Counted from the first letter of the stretch, positions 16,303 to 27,716 are shown. The stretch: DNA of 64,000 nt from Acetobacter oeni (GCF_011516825.1 NZ_WOTA01000007.1:1-64000), one strand, 5' to 3'. Made by a program: numbers and translations. The notes: generated by a model from the sequence alone, not told the origin.

Positions 16303-17703
16303 ATGCGTTTCCTGCCGAAATCCCTCACAGGCCGCCTCCTCGTCACCGCGACGCTCTCGATCATCGTCGCGCTGGTCATCGCCACAGCTTTCATCAGCCA
16401 TATTCTCGAAGGTTTCGTCCTGCACGGACTTGATGAGCGGCTCGACGCGCAGATCGAGGCACTCGCCGGCAGCCTCGGTGCGGACGGCACGCCGGACCGG
16501 GCAAAGATCCCCGATATTTTCCCCTTCAGCCGGCCCGGCTCCGGATGGGCCTGGGAAATCATCACCCCCGACGAGACTCTGGTGTCAGCCTCCCTCGGCG
16601 CCGACACGCTGCACCTGCCAACCTACTGGAAACAGATCCCGCCCCGTCCGCCACACGGCCCCGGCAGTCACCGGACACACGCGTTTTCACACGGCGGACA
16701 TCATCTCCACCCCCGACCGCTGGACGGGCAGGACAGTAGCGGCCGCACCGTCCATTATCGTATTGCCGATCTCAAAACGCCGGACGGCACGGTCTCGATC
16801 ATCACAATGGCCCCGCGCGCACTTGTCGAAAGACCTCTGCGCACCGCCATGTTCCCGCTGATCTTCTCCATTGCCGCTCTGGGACTTTTCCTGACCACCG
16901 CCCTGATCGTGCAACTCCGTGTCGGCCTGCGTCCGCTCACAACCCTGCGCGCGACACTGCGTGATGTGCAGACCGGCAAGGCCCGTCGCATCAAGGCGAC
17001 AGAACCTACCGAACTCCTGCCGCTTATCCAGGAAATCAACAGCCTGATCGCGACAAATGAACAGGCCCTCAGCAACGCCCGTGGTCATGTGGCCAATCTT
17101 GCCCACGGCCTGAAAACCCCCCTCGCGACGCTCCGTCTCGATCTTGAGGACGGCGGGAGTCACCCGGACAGCGCCCTGCTCGGTCTCGTCACCCGGATGG
17201 AGCAGCAGATCCGTCATCACCTCGGGCGTGCCCGCATGGTCGAAACCGCCGCGGGCGAAGCCGCTGTTCCCCCGGAGCCGCTGGCCCCGCACGTCGCGGA
17301 TCTCGCCGCCGCGCTGCGCCGCATCCACGCCGACCGTAACGTCACCGCTGAAACCGATATTCCCGAAACGCTGTCCGTCCGGTGCGATCCGCAGGATCTC
17401 GATGAGCTGCTCGGCAATGTTCTCGACAATGCCTGGCGCTATGCCCGAAGCGCGGTCCATATCGACGCCACGCGAAAAGACCGTTTCGCCCGGCTCGACA
17501 TCACCGATGACGGACCGGGTATGACTCCTGCTGATATGGACAAGGCGATTCTCAAAGGCCAGCGCCTCGACGAACGCGAACCCGGCCACGGTTTCGGCCT
17601 CCCCATCGCCAGGGAAATCGCCGAACTTCACGGCGGCTCTCTCACACTCCGACCCGCTGCATCAGGCGGGCTTTGCGTCACACTCCGGCTTCCGGCGGGG
17701 TAG
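16303..17703 (+). CDS. Sensor histidine kinase (PhoQ/QseC-like) with His-rich periplasmic loop
   Basis: The 466-residue protein has two transmembrane helices (about 14-38 and 180-205) around a periplasmic sensor domain, then HAMP, HisKA with phospho-acceptor H268 (LAHGLKTPLATL), and an intact ATPase domain (N box LLGNVLDNAWRYA, DDGPGM, GHGFGLPIAREIAELHGG). Residues about 116-140 of the sensor loop are packed with His and Pro (HGPGSHRTHAFSHGGHHLH), suggesting a metal signal. ATG 16303 follows the regulator gene closely. Confidence 0.92.
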   Translation: MRFLPKSLTGRLLVTATLSIIVALVIATAFISHILEGFVLHGLDERLDAQIEALAGSLGADGTPDRAKIPDIFPFSRPGSGWAWEIITPDETLVSASLGADTLHLPTYWKQIPPRPPHGPGSHRTHAFSHGGHHLHPRPLDGQDSSGRTVHYRIADLKTPDGTVSIITMAPRALVERPLRTAMFPLIFSIAALGLFLTTALIVQLRVGLRPLTTLRATLRDVQTGKARRIKATEPTELLPLIQEINSLIATNEQALSNARGHVANLAHGLKTPLATLRLDLEDGGSHPDSALLGLVTRMEQQIRHHLGRARMVETAAGEAAVPPEPLAPHVADLAAALRRIHADRNVTAETDIPETLSVRCDPQDLDELLGNVLDNAWRYARSAVHIDATRKDRFARLDITDDGPGMTPADMDKAILKGQRLDEREPGHGFGLPIAREIAELHGGSLTLRPAASGGLCVTLRLPAG

Positions 17704-17735
17704 ACTCAGGAATTCCGTTTCCAAAAATCAATAAA

Positions 17736-17762
17736 GCAAAGCAGGAAATATCCTGTTTTTGC
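17736..17762. terminator. Bidirectional rho-independent terminator
   Basis: CAGGA (17742-17746), loop AATA and TCCTG (17751-17755) are followed by TTTTT; the flanking GCAAA and TTTGC extend the stem, so it serves both the kinase gene and the convergent priA. Confidence 0.75.
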
Positions 17763-17765
17763 CCG

Positions 17766-20000
17766 TTACAGAAACGAAACAGGGTCCACATCCACATCTA
17801 CCCGAACCGCGCTCGTCAGCGGCACTTCCGCCAGCCAGCGCCGCAGGATCGGCTGAACCGCAATCGTTCGTTGCGTCCGCAATAACAATCGCTGGCGATG
17901 CCGCCCCCGCAATATCGCCAGCGGGGCAGGGACCGGCCCCATCACCTCGATCCCTTCGCCATAAGGCGCGGCACGCCCCAGCGCCCGCGCCGCGTTCTGC
18001 GCCGCATCCGCGCTTTCCGAACTGATAATCAGCGCCGCCAGCCGCCCGAACGGCGGCCAGAATCCCGGACGCCTCTGCTCCGCCTCCTCCGCCATGAAGG
18101 CGGCGAAATCACCGGAAATCAGCGCCTGCATCACCGGATGATCCGGCGCGAAACTCTGCAACAACACCTCGCCCGGCGCCTCGGCCCGCCCCGCTCGGCC
18201 ACCAACCTGATGCAGCAACTGCATCGTCCGCTCTCCCGCCCGCAGATCCGCTCCGCCCAGACCCAGATCCGCATCCACCACGCCCACAAGCGTCAGATGC
18301 GGAAAATGCCAGCCCTTGGCAACAATCTGCGTGCCGATAATCAGATCCACCTCGCGCCGGGAAATCTTCGCCACCGCCTCAGCCGTCGCCGCAGGCCCGC
18401 TGATCGTGTCACTCGCCATCACCAGAATCCGCGCTTCCGGAAACGCCTCGCCGGACTCTTCAGTAATCCGTTCAATCCCCGGCCCGATCGCCGTCAGACT
18501 GTGCTCCGCCTCGCACGCCGGACACGTCTCCGGAACCGGCGTGACATATTCGCAATAATGACAGCACAGAACACGCCGTTTCCGATGCTCCACAAGCCAG
18601 GATGTGCAGTTCGGACACTCCATCCGATGTCCGCATTTCCGACACAGCGTCAGCGGCGCATACCCCCGGCGATTGAGAAACAGCATCGCCTGCTCCCCCC
18701 GCGCCAGCGTGCTCTTCACCGCCTCCACCAGCACCGGTGACAGAAACTGCCCCTTCGGTGGCGGCGCTTCCCGCATGTCGATCAGCCGCGTCTCCGGCAT
18801 CGACGCCCCGCCATGCCGCGACGGCAGCACCAGATGCCGGTAACGTCCCGTCTCCGCGTTGTTCAGCGTCTCCAGGCTCGGCGTCGCCGACACCAGCACC
18901 GCCGGAGCGCCCGCAAGCCGCGCCCGCACGATCGCCATGTCGCGGGCGTTATACATCACGCCCTCTTCCTGCTTGAAAATAGCTTCGTGTTCTTCATCGA
19001 CAATCACAAGACCCGGATCGCGAAACGGCAGAAACAGCGCCGACCGCGCCCCTACCACAACCCGCGCCGACCCGTCCGCGCAGGCATTCCACGTCAGCCG
19101 CCGCGCCCGCTGCCCGATCTCCGAATGCCACACCGCCGGGCGCGCCCCGAACCGCTTTGTGAACCGGTCCATCCACTGCGCCGATAACGCAATCTCCGGC
19201 AACAGCACCAGCGCCTGCCGCCCGGCCGCCAGACACTCGGCCACGGCTTCCAGATAAATCTCAGTCTTGCCCGATCCTGTCACACCTTCCAGCAACGTGA
19301 CCGAAAACGCCCGCTCCGCAACACGCGCCCGCAATTCCCGCGCCGCGAAATCCTGCTCCCCCTCCAGCACCGGCAGCCGGTGTCCCGCGTCAGGCACAGC
19401 GAAAGGCGAGGGCGCGGCCATCAGCACCGAGCGCAACACACCCGCATCCGCCAGCCCCCGGATAACCGCCGCGCCGGCCCCGGCTTTTTCCGAAAGCGCC
19501 GCCGTTGTCATCGGTGTTTCGCCCAGTGCACCAAGCACCGCCTTGCGCGAAGGCGTCATCCGCAGCGTGGCCGGCGGGTCTTCCCCGCGCACCCATCCCG
19601 CCGCCGGCGCGCCCTGCGTGCCGCGCATATGCGACCGCAACGCCATGGCCAGCACCATGCCCGGCGGCGCCAGCGTATAGGCCGCCACCCAGTCGATGAA
19701 CTGACGCAACGCGCGCGGCACCGGCGGCAGATCCAGCTTCTCCTTCACGGGCCGCAGCCGCGTGGAAGCAATCTCCGGCGGGGGAGGGGGGGTCAGCTCG
19801 GGCGGCAGTGTCGTCTGTTCCCAGACGACACCCGTTTCCCGCCGCGCTCCGAGCGGCACCACGACCACATCGCCCGGCGCCAGCGAGTCGGAAAGTCCCG
19901 CCGGAACCACATATTCCAGCGGGTAAGGGAAGGGTAGCGGCAGCAACACGGCCACCCGCTTCCGTGTCGGTAAAGGTTCCAGTAGGCTGCTTTGCACCAT
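17766..20000 (-). CDS. priA: Primosomal protein N' (replication restart helicase)
   Basis: The protein (744 residues from ATG 20000) has the PriA order: an N-terminal 3'-DNA-end-binding domain (VAVLLPLPFPYPLEY), a helicase core with Walker A GVTGSGKTEIYL and DEEH box VIVDEEHEAIF, then a zinc-binding insert (CRKCGHRMECPNCTS, CCHYCEY, CPAC) and the GTQIVAKGWHFPHLTLVGVVDAD and GRAGR motifs of helicase lobe 2. It reloads the replisome at collapsed forks. AGAGAGG is next to ATG 20000; an ATG at 20018 is possible. It is divergent from xerC. Confidence 0.95.
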   Translation of the reverse strand: MVQSSLLEPLPTRKRVAVLLPLPFPYPLEYVVPAGLSDSLAPGDVVVVPLGARRETGVVWEQTTLPPELTPPPPPEIASTRLRPVKEKLDLPPVPRALRQFIDWVAAYTLAPPGMVLAMALRSHMRGTQGAPAAGWVRGEDPPATLRMTPSRKAVLGALGETPMTTAALSEKAGAGAAVIRGLADAGVLRSVLMAAPSPFAVPDAGHRLPVLEGEQDFAARELRARVAERAFSVTLLEGVTGSGKTEIYLEAVAECLAAGRQALVLLPEIALSAQWMDRFTKRFGARPAVWHSEIGQRARRLTWNACADGSARVVVGARSALFLPFRDPGLVIVDEEHEAIFKQEEGVMYNARDMAIVRARLAGAPAVLVSATPSLETLNNAETGRYRHLVLPSRHGGASMPETRLIDMREAPPPKGQFLSPVLVEAVKSTLARGEQAMLFLNRRGYAPLTLCRKCGHRMECPNCTSWLVEHRKRRVLCCHYCEYVTPVPETCPACEAEHSLTAIGPGIERITEESGEAFPEARILVMASDTISGPAATAEAVAKISRREVDLIIGTQIVAKGWHFPHLTLVGVVDADLGLGGADLRAGERTMQLLHQVGGRAGRAEAPGEVLLQSFAPDHPVMQALISGDFAAFMAEEAEQRRPGFWPPFGRLAALIISSESADAAQNAARALGRAAPYGEGIEVMGPVPAPLAILRGRHRQRLLLRTQRTIAVQPILRRWLAEVPLTSAVRVDVDVDPVSFL

Positions 20001-20072
20001 GCCTCTCTCTAACCTCATCGCCCCGTCATGTCTCGCCCCCGGATACCTCTCCCGGGCAGAGGGCCATCAGGT

Positions 20073-22006
<1,934 letters not shown>

Positions 22007-22019
22007 GGTCCGCCCCGCC

Positions 22020-23000
22020 ATGGTCCTGCCCCGCAACCGTACCGGCCCGCGCCGGTCCGGCCTCTTGGCCACACTAGCCATCCTCTCCGTCGCAGCCCTC
22101 GCCGGCACCGCCCGTGCTGCGCCATCCTGCACCCCGCGGAAACAGGCCGAACTTCCCCTCCGCAACGATCTTGGCTTTCTCTCCGCCCCCGTCGCTGTGA
22201 ACGGCAGAACAATCAGCCTCATCATCGACACCGGCTCGGAAGGAAGCCTGATTTCCCCCTGGTTCGCCCGGTCACTCAATCTCCCGCCTGACCCGCACGC
22301 CCGTACCCAGGTCAGCGGCACCGGCGGCTCAGCCGGCGTGGTGCCCAATGTGATCGTGGCCAGCCTGCGCCTCGGCGGCACCGAATTCGGCCCCGTCTCT
22401 CTCCCGCTCGGAGTGCTGCCAGGCAGCCCCAATATTCACCCGCCCGTCGAAGGTCTGCTGGGCGGCGATATTCTCGGCCGCGATATTCTGGAAATCGACG
22501 CGCCCGGTGGCCGCATGGCGTTCTGGTCCGTCCCGCCCGATTGTGAGAGCGTACCGCCACCGGAGGAAACCCAGGCAGAGGGCGAAAAGCCTCTTCACTG
22601 GCAGGAACTGAAAGCGGAACTGCGGGACCGCCGCATCCTGCTCCCCGTCCGCCTCGATGGCCAGACCATCACCGCCCTGCTCGACAGCGGCGCCCGCTCC
22701 CGGATCGTCTCCCGCCGCGCCGCCGAAGCCGCCGGCGTCACCGAAGACGCGCTCGCCGTCGATCCCGGCGGCACTACCTCAGGCGTCGATGGCCGCATCT
22801 CCGTCTATCGCTGGCACCGCTTCCACAGCCTCACCGTCGGCACCGAAACCGAACGCAACCCCGTCCTCACCGTCTCCCCGATCTCGGAAGACATGGATAT
22901 GCTCCTGGGCTCGGACTGGTTCTCCACACACCGCGTCTGGATTTCCTACCGGCAGGGAAAAGTGTTTGTCGCGACCGTAGCAGGACAGAAGGGGCTCTGA
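22020..23000 (+). CDS. Secreted retropepsin-like aspartic protease with two active-site motifs
   Basis: The 326-residue protein begins with a signal peptide (hydrophobic stretch to about ARAAP, residue 35). It then carries two retropepsin units: IIDTGS with D70 followed by GLLGGDILGRD, and LLDSGA with D222 followed by MLLGSDWFSTHRVWIS. Each unit has the DT/SG loop and the later LLGxD strand expected of the fold. Bacterial retropepsin-like proteins usually have one motif and act as dimers, so this looks like a single-chain two-lobed version in the periplasm. Substrates are unknown. It lies 13 bp after pip. Confidence 0.75.
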   Translation: MVLPRNRTGPRRSGLLATLAILSVAALAGTARAAPSCTPRKQAELPLRNDLGFLSAPVAVNGRTISLIIDTGSEGSLISPWFARSLNLPPDPHARTQVSGTGGSAGVVPNVIVASLRLGGTEFGPVSLPLGVLPGSPNIHPPVEGLLGGDILGRDILEIDAPGGRMAFWSVPPDCESVPPPEETQAEGEKPLHWQELKAELRDRRILLPVRLDGQTITALLDSGARSRIVSRRAAEAAGVTEDALAVDPGGTTSGVDGRISVYRWHRFHSLTVGTETERNPVLTVSPISEDMDMLLGSDWFSTHRVWISYRQGKVFVATVAGQKGL

Positions 23001-23044
23001 TGCTGATGTCAAGGTTAAGGCGGCTTGTACTGATTGTGACATGT

Positions 23045-24003
23045 CCGCTTACGCCTACATGTCGGTCATTGCGGACGGTTGAAGCGTTTCCCGATAGCGG
23101 ACACGGGATACGAGCTATAAGCTCGTGAAATGCCCGGTACCAAGAATCATACTGCTCTTTATTCAGCGGCTACCGTTTATATGTCACGATGGCATCTGGT
23201 TGATGATGGTGCGCCGGTTCGGACAGCAAGCTCCTACTTGGTGCCAGTCACCCGCGACGGGTTCCCGGCTATGTTGAAAGTGACTTCTGACCCTGATGAA
23301 CTTCGCGGCAATCATCTCATGACGATGTGGGATGGGCAGGGTGCCGCCGCAGTTATGGAGCATGATCGATATGCTCTTCTTCTTGAAAGAGCGATGAGCG
23401 GTCGCACTCTCGCCGATCTCGTTTACGCTGGTTCAGACGATGAAGCGACACGAAATCTCTGTAAGACAGCGGGACTTCTGCACTCAGCGTCACTATTACA
23501 GCAAGAAGAAATGCGGTCTTTGAAAAGCTGGTTCGCTGATTTACTCGAACCGTCCCCGAACAGCGCAGAGTGGCTGAAAGACTGCGCCCGCCAGGCCCAC
23601 AGGTTGTTAAGTGATCCACAGGAACAGCTCACCCTGCACGGAGACCTTCATCACGGCAACGTTCTGGATTTCGGAACGCGAGGCTGGCGCGCGATTGATC
23701 CGAAGGGGCTTTACGGGGAACGGGTCGCTGATTTTGCGACCTTATTTCTGAATCCCGATCTTGCGGATTCACAGCGCCCCTATGCTGTTTCGCCACACAG
23801 GTTCGAGCACAGGATCAGACTTGTCAGCTCACATGCGGGAATTGAGCCTGTCAGACTCCTGCAATGGATTCATGCCTGGAGCGGCCTGTCGGCGGTTTGG
23901 TTTGTCGAAGAGGGGATTGCTCCGGAAACTCAGCAGGCAGTGGCACATCTAGCGTCTGAGGCCCTCCGTTAAGATAGCAGCAGAAGTACCGCTTACGCCT
24001 ACA
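23045..24003. repeat. 15-bp direct repeat flanking the APH(6)-like gene
   Basis: CCGCTTACGCCTACA occurs at 23045-23059 and again at 23989-24003, on either side of the kinase gene. This may mark the borders of an inserted segment or be a duplicated spacer element. Confidence 0.6.
23130..23972 (+). CDS. APH(6)-type aminoglycoside (streptomycin) phosphotransferase homologue
   Basis: The 280-residue protein follows the APH(6)/StrB pattern: WHLVDDG at the start, an ATP-binding Lys in MLKVT, DELRGNHLMTMWDGQGA, and the kinase catalytic loop HGDLHHGN (D172, N177) followed by RGWRAIDPKGLYGER with the metal-binding Asp. The family phosphorylates the 6-OH of streptomycin; natural relatives may have other sugar substrates, so resistance is not proven. 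An ACGAGC/GCTCGT hairpin (23110-23126) sits just before the ATG and could mask the ribosome-binding region. Codon use is less GC-rich than in neighbours. Confidence 0.8.
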   Translation: MPGTKNHTALYSAATVYMSRWHLVDDGAPVRTASSYLVPVTRDGFPAMLKVTSDPDELRGNHLMTMWDGQGAAAVMEHDRYALLLERAMSGRTLADLVYAGSDDEATRNLCKTAGLLHSASLLQQEEMRSLKSWFADLLEPSPNSAEWLKDCARQAHRLLSDPQEQLTLHGDLHHGNVLDFGTRGWRAIDPKGLYGERVADFATLFLNPDLADSQRPYAVSPHRFEHRIRLVSSHAGIEPVRLLQWIHAWSGLSAVWFVEEGIAPETQQAVAHLASEALR

Positions 24004-24065
24004 ATGCAGCTGTTCAGAGATAGATCTTGCGAAATTGGGAAGCAGTCATTTGGTCTAAGACTTAA

Positions 24066-24374
24066 GTGTCGAAGAATATGGTATATTCATATTGCTGTGC
24101 AGAGGAGGTATCGATATTTTATCCTCGAAATTTGATATACACAGCAATATTCGTAGCTATATTTTTCATAATTCTTAACGTAGATAAATATCTTCCGGAA
24201 ATATGGCATTCCGGTGCGCTGCTCAGTCTAATATATATGGTAGTCGGGTCATGTCTTGTTGTCACAAGACACTGGAGAAATAGACTGGATCGCCAGCGCA
24301 GTAAAATAGGGCTTCCACCATCACGAGTCAGCTGCGTTATATGTAATTGGCGAAAATTCATCTGGGATAATTGA
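24066..24374 (+). CDS. AT-rich small membrane protein, probably acquired
   Basis: The 102-codon frame (GTG 24066) has many ATA, AAT and TTT codons, unlike the surrounding genes. The product has two hydrophobic helices (IYTAIFVAIFFIILNV and LLSLIYMVVGSCLVV) and a basic C-terminus with two Cys residues. An AGGAGG at 24101-24107 lies inside the frame, so translation might begin further in, though no standard start follows at good spacing. No family is recognised. Confidence 0.45.
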   Translation: MSKNMVYSYCCAEEVSIFYPRNLIYTAIFVAIFFIILNVDKYLPEIWHSGALLSLIYMVVGSCLVVTRHWRNRLDRQRSKIGLPPSRVSCVICNWRKFIWDN

Positions 24375-24607
24375 AGGCAGAGTTTCGGCTCTCCTGACCC
24401 GACCTAGTTGTCAGCTTTTGGCCGCGCTCTACCGCAGAGCGGACTTTCCGTTCCCCTCAATACCCCCACGAACAGCACCCCCGCCGATTGCCATTGGACA
24501 TCATTACGATCTCGCATAAGTGTGGGGATACCGGGCAGACATCCGGCATGATAGTTCCCGCGCCGGAGCAGAGCACGCGGAAACCGGAACCGGAGGCGTA
24601 ATAACGC

Positions 24608-26071
24608 ATGCAGGATGGAATGAACGCACAGAACACAACCGGCGCGGCACAGTCGGACGGTTACCACAAAGGTCTCGGCCGGCGGCAGATCCAGATGATC
24701 GCCATCGGCGGCGCCATCGGCACCGGCCTGTTCCTCGGCGCCGGCGCCCGCCTCCAGAGCGGCGGCCCGTCCCTCGCGCTCGTCTATCTCGTCTGCGGCT
24801 TCTTCGCCTTCCTCATCCTCCGCGCCCTCGGCGAACTCATCATGCACCGCCCGACAAGCGGCAGTTTCGTGGCCTACGCCCAGGAGTTCATCGGGGAAAA
24901 AACAGCCTTCATCGCAGGATGGATGGCCTTCCTCAACTGGTCCATGACCGGCATCGCCGACATCTCCGCCGTCGCCATGTACATGCACTTCTGGGCCCCC
25001 TTCGGCGATGTGCCGCAATGGGTGTTCGCACTCATCGCCCTGTGCATCGTCACCGGCATGAATCTCATCGGCGTCAGATATTTCGGCGAGATGGAATTCT
25101 GGTTCTCGCTCATAAAAATCGTCGCGCTCATCATCTTCCTTGTGACCGGAACCATCATCCTCGGCACCCGCATGCCGCTGGATGGCCATACCACCGGCCT
25201 GCACCTCATTACCGATAACGGCGGCATGTTCCCGCACGGGCTGCTCGCCGCGCTGGCCCTCACCCAGGGCGTCGTCTTCGCTTATTCGGGGATCGAGCTG
25301 ATCGGCACGGCGGCAGGCGAGTGCGACGATGCCCGCGCCATCGTTCCGCGTGCAATCAATGCCGTTATCTGGCGTATCGCACTGTTCTATGTCGGCTCCG
25401 TGGTGCTGATGGTCTGCCTGCTGCCCTGGACCGCCTATCACGCCGGCGTCAGCCCGTTCGTCACCTTCTTCCAGGCCCTCGGCGTGCCCTTTGCCGACAG
25501 CGCGATGAACGTCGTCGTGCTCACCGCCGCCCTCTCCAGCCTGAACTCAGGGCTCTACTCCACCAGCCGCGTCCTCCGCGCCCTCGCCCTGGGCGGCTCC
25601 GCGCCCCGCATTCTGACCCGCATGAACAAAAACGCCGTGCCCTCGGCGGCCATCATGCTGATGGTCATCATCTATCTGATCGGCGTCGTGCTGAATTATA
25701 TCGTGCCAAAAGAAGTCTTCGAAATCGTGCTCAGCTTCGCCGCCGTCGGCGTGATCGGCCAGTGGGGAATCATCCTGCTGTGCCAGATCTCATTCCGCCG
25801 CGCGGTCGCAAAGGGCCGTTATCCGGCGCCCGCCTTCCCCATGCCAGCAGCGCCGGCCTCCGCATGGGCGTCGCTCGTGTTTCTCGCCGTCGTCGTCGTC
25901 CTGATGGCATGGGACTACCCCGCCGGAACTTATACCGTGGCCGCGATCCCGCTGATCGGGCTCATTCTGGCCGCGGGCTGGTATCTCGCCCCAAAGAAAC
26001 CTCCGATGGCAATGCCCGAAACTGTCCCGTCTGTTGAACTTACGCGCCGCGTCCTGGGGAGTGGAGATTAA
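24608..26071 (+). CDS. ansP: L-asparagine permease (AnsP-like, APC superfamily)
   Basis: The 487-residue inner-membrane carrier has about 12 transmembrane helices and the amino acid transporter signature GLGRRQIQMIAIGGAIGTGL followed by FLGAGARLQSGGP. The stretch ALGELIMHRPTSGSFVAYAQEF and GWMAFLNWSMTGIADISAVAMYM are close to asparagine permeases (AnsP) among the CycA/GabP group. It would import L-asparagine by proton symport. GGAGGC lies upstream of ATG 24608. The gene stands alone between the acquired patch and the aldolase gene. Confidence 0.88.
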   Translation: MQDGMNAQNTTGAAQSDGYHKGLGRRQIQMIAIGGAIGTGLFLGAGARLQSGGPSLALVYLVCGFFAFLILRALGELIMHRPTSGSFVAYAQEFIGEKTAFIAGWMAFLNWSMTGIADISAVAMYMHFWAPFGDVPQWVFALIALCIVTGMNLIGVRYFGEMEFWFSLIKIVALIIFLVTGTIILGTRMPLDGHTTGLHLITDNGGMFPHGLLAALALTQGVVFAYSGIELIGTAAGECDDARAIVPRAINAVIWRIALFYVGSVVLMVCLLPWTAYHAGVSPFVTFFQALGVPFADSAMNVVVLTAALSSLNSGLYSTSRVLRALALGGSAPRILTRMNKNAVPSAAIMLMVIIYLIGVVLNYIVPKEVFEIVLSFAAVGVIGQWGIILLCQISFRRAVAKGRYPAPAFPMPAAPASAWASLVFLAVVVVLMAWDYPAGTYTVAAIPLIGLILAAGWYLAPKKPPMAMPETVPSVELTRRVLGSGD

Positions 26072-26327
26072 GATCTTCGTCTCCGCGAAATTGTCATACC
26101 ACCCCGGATTTTCCTGTGCCGGAGGTGCTGGCATCCATGACGCCGGCGTGTAATTGTCACGCCCTGCAAGGGCCGGATCGTACCAGCAGGATGCGGCGGC
26201 ACGCCTTCAGCCAGGCAGAAACCGGAGAAAACCGGGCCTGAAGCGGAGGCCATGCCGTGCGAATCAGCCGGAATCGGTCAGAAAATGTGCGTCAGGCCCG
26301 CATGACACGTTGAAAAGGGTAACAGCA

Positions 26328-27224
26328 ATGTCCAGCGATCTGATGAGAAAACAGATGTCATCGAAGGGCGGTTTTATCGCGGCCCTCGACCAGAGCGGCG
26401 GCTCAACCCCACGCGCCCTGGCGCAGTACGGCATCCCCGAGACGGCTTATTCCAACGACGAAGAGATGTTCCGTCTCGTCCATGAAATGCGCGTCCGCAT
26501 CATCACCGCGCCATCCTTCAGCGGCGACAGAGTCATCGCGGCCATCCTGTTCGAACGCACCATGGACGGAGAAGCCAAAGGCCAGCCCGTCCCGACCTAT
26601 CTCTGGAAAGAGCGCGGCGTCGTCCCGTTCCTGAAAGTCGATAAGGGCCTGGAAGCCGAAAAAGACGGCGTCAGCCTGATGAAGCCGATCCCCGGTCTCG
26701 ACGCTCTCCTCGCCCGCGCCGTCAAACTCGGCGTCTATGGCACCAAGGAACGCTCGGTCGTCAATCTGCCGAACCGCGTAGGCATCGCCGCCATCGTAAA
26801 ACAGCAGTTCGACCTCGCGCAGCAGATCGCCGCCCACGGCCTCGTGCCGATCATGGAGCCGGAAGTGCTCGTGAAAAGCCCCGACAAGGCCGGCGCCGAG
26901 GCGATCCTGCACGAAGAACTGCTCAAAGGCCTGAACGCCCTGCCGGGCGACTACAAAATCATGCTCAAAGTCACCATCCCCGAGAAGGCCGATCTCTACA
27001 GGGACATCGCCGATCACCCGCGCATGGAGCGCCTCGTGGCCCTTTCCGGCGGTTACTCACTGGATGATGCCTGTGAGCGCCTGTCCCATAACCACGACAT
27101 GATCGCCAGCTTCTCCCGCGCTCTTCTCGGTGGCCTGAAAGCACAGATGAACGACGCGGAATTCGACGCGGAACTCGCGAAAAACATCAGCCAGATCTAC
27201 AAGGCATCCGTCGATAAGGTCTGA
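26328..27224 (+). CDS. fda: Class I fructose-bisphosphate aldolase
   Basis: The 298-residue enzyme matches the bacterial class I (Schiff-base) aldolases: GGFIAALDQSGGSTPRAL at the start, LFERTMDGEAKGQP, GLVPIMEPEVL, and YKIMLKVTIPEK with a candidate Schiff-base Lys. It splits fructose 1,6-bisphosphate into dihydroxyacetone phosphate and glyceraldehyde 3-phosphate without metal. ATG 26328 is preceded by AAAGGG at 8 bases. It is monocistronic and followed by a strong terminator. About 250 bases upstream carry no gene. Confidence 0.93.
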   Translation: MSSDLMRKQMSSKGGFIAALDQSGGSTPRALAQYGIPETAYSNDEEMFRLVHEMRVRIITAPSFSGDRVIAAILFERTMDGEAKGQPVPTYLWKERGVVPFLKVDKGLEAEKDGVSLMKPIPGLDALLARAVKLGVYGTKERSVVNLPNRVGIAAIVKQQFDLAQQIAAHGLVPIMEPEVLVKSPDKAGAEAILHEELLKGLNALPGDYKIMLKVTIPEKADLYRDIADHPRMERLVALSGGYSLDDACERLSHNHDMIASFSRALLGGLKAQMNDAEFDAELAKNISQIYKASVDKV

Positions 27225-27315
27225 TACCGGCACACCGCTGAGACCGGGCGCTTCCCCGCCCGGTCCTCCCGGACAGGCCATTCAGTAAATCCCTTATTTG
27301 ACGGCCCGCTCCCTG

Positions 27316-27341
27316 AAACCCGCCGGAAGGCGGGTTTTTTT
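27316..27341 (+). terminator. Strong rho-independent terminator of the aldolase gene
   Basis: AAACCCGCC, loop GGAA and GGCGGG (27329-27334) are followed by seven T residues. Confidence 0.92.
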
Positions 27342-27716
27342 CGTCATGTCATGACCCTGCCGGAATCACATGGTTCGCGAATACAACAGGGACAGTCCGC
27401 TTCGGATCCGTTTCAGTCCGATGGCGGCGGCGCGTGCCACACTGTCCGGTAACCCGCGCGCAGGCTGAACTGAAAGAGGAAACCACCACGACAGCGGCCC
27501 GCACGCGGAAACAACTCCTGATATAAACGCGGCCATCCGGTCAGCTCTGTTCTTCGCCATTCCGCAGGACGGAGAGCAACTGTATTATTCCTGCATCACT
27601 CCATGATTATATTCACTCATATACAGGTTTATGTCCGCTGATATATGGACAACCCCGACTCAGGCCCGGCAAAAGAAACGCATCTTCTTTATTCATATCC
27701 CGGATCTGCCTGATCG
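27342..27716. other. Intergenic region upstream of TonB-dependent receptor
   Basis: After the aldolase terminator there is no convincing gene. Near 27610-27650 two ATATAC/ATATATGG-like AT-rich patches precede the receptor gene and could be its promoter region. No cobalamin or TPP riboswitch element and no clear Fur box was found. Confidence 0.5.

Noticed and set aside
23045-24003. APH(6)-like gene as part of a transposon or integron cassette
   Set aside because: No transposase, terminal inverted repeats or attC-like structure was seen; only the 15-bp direct repeat is present.
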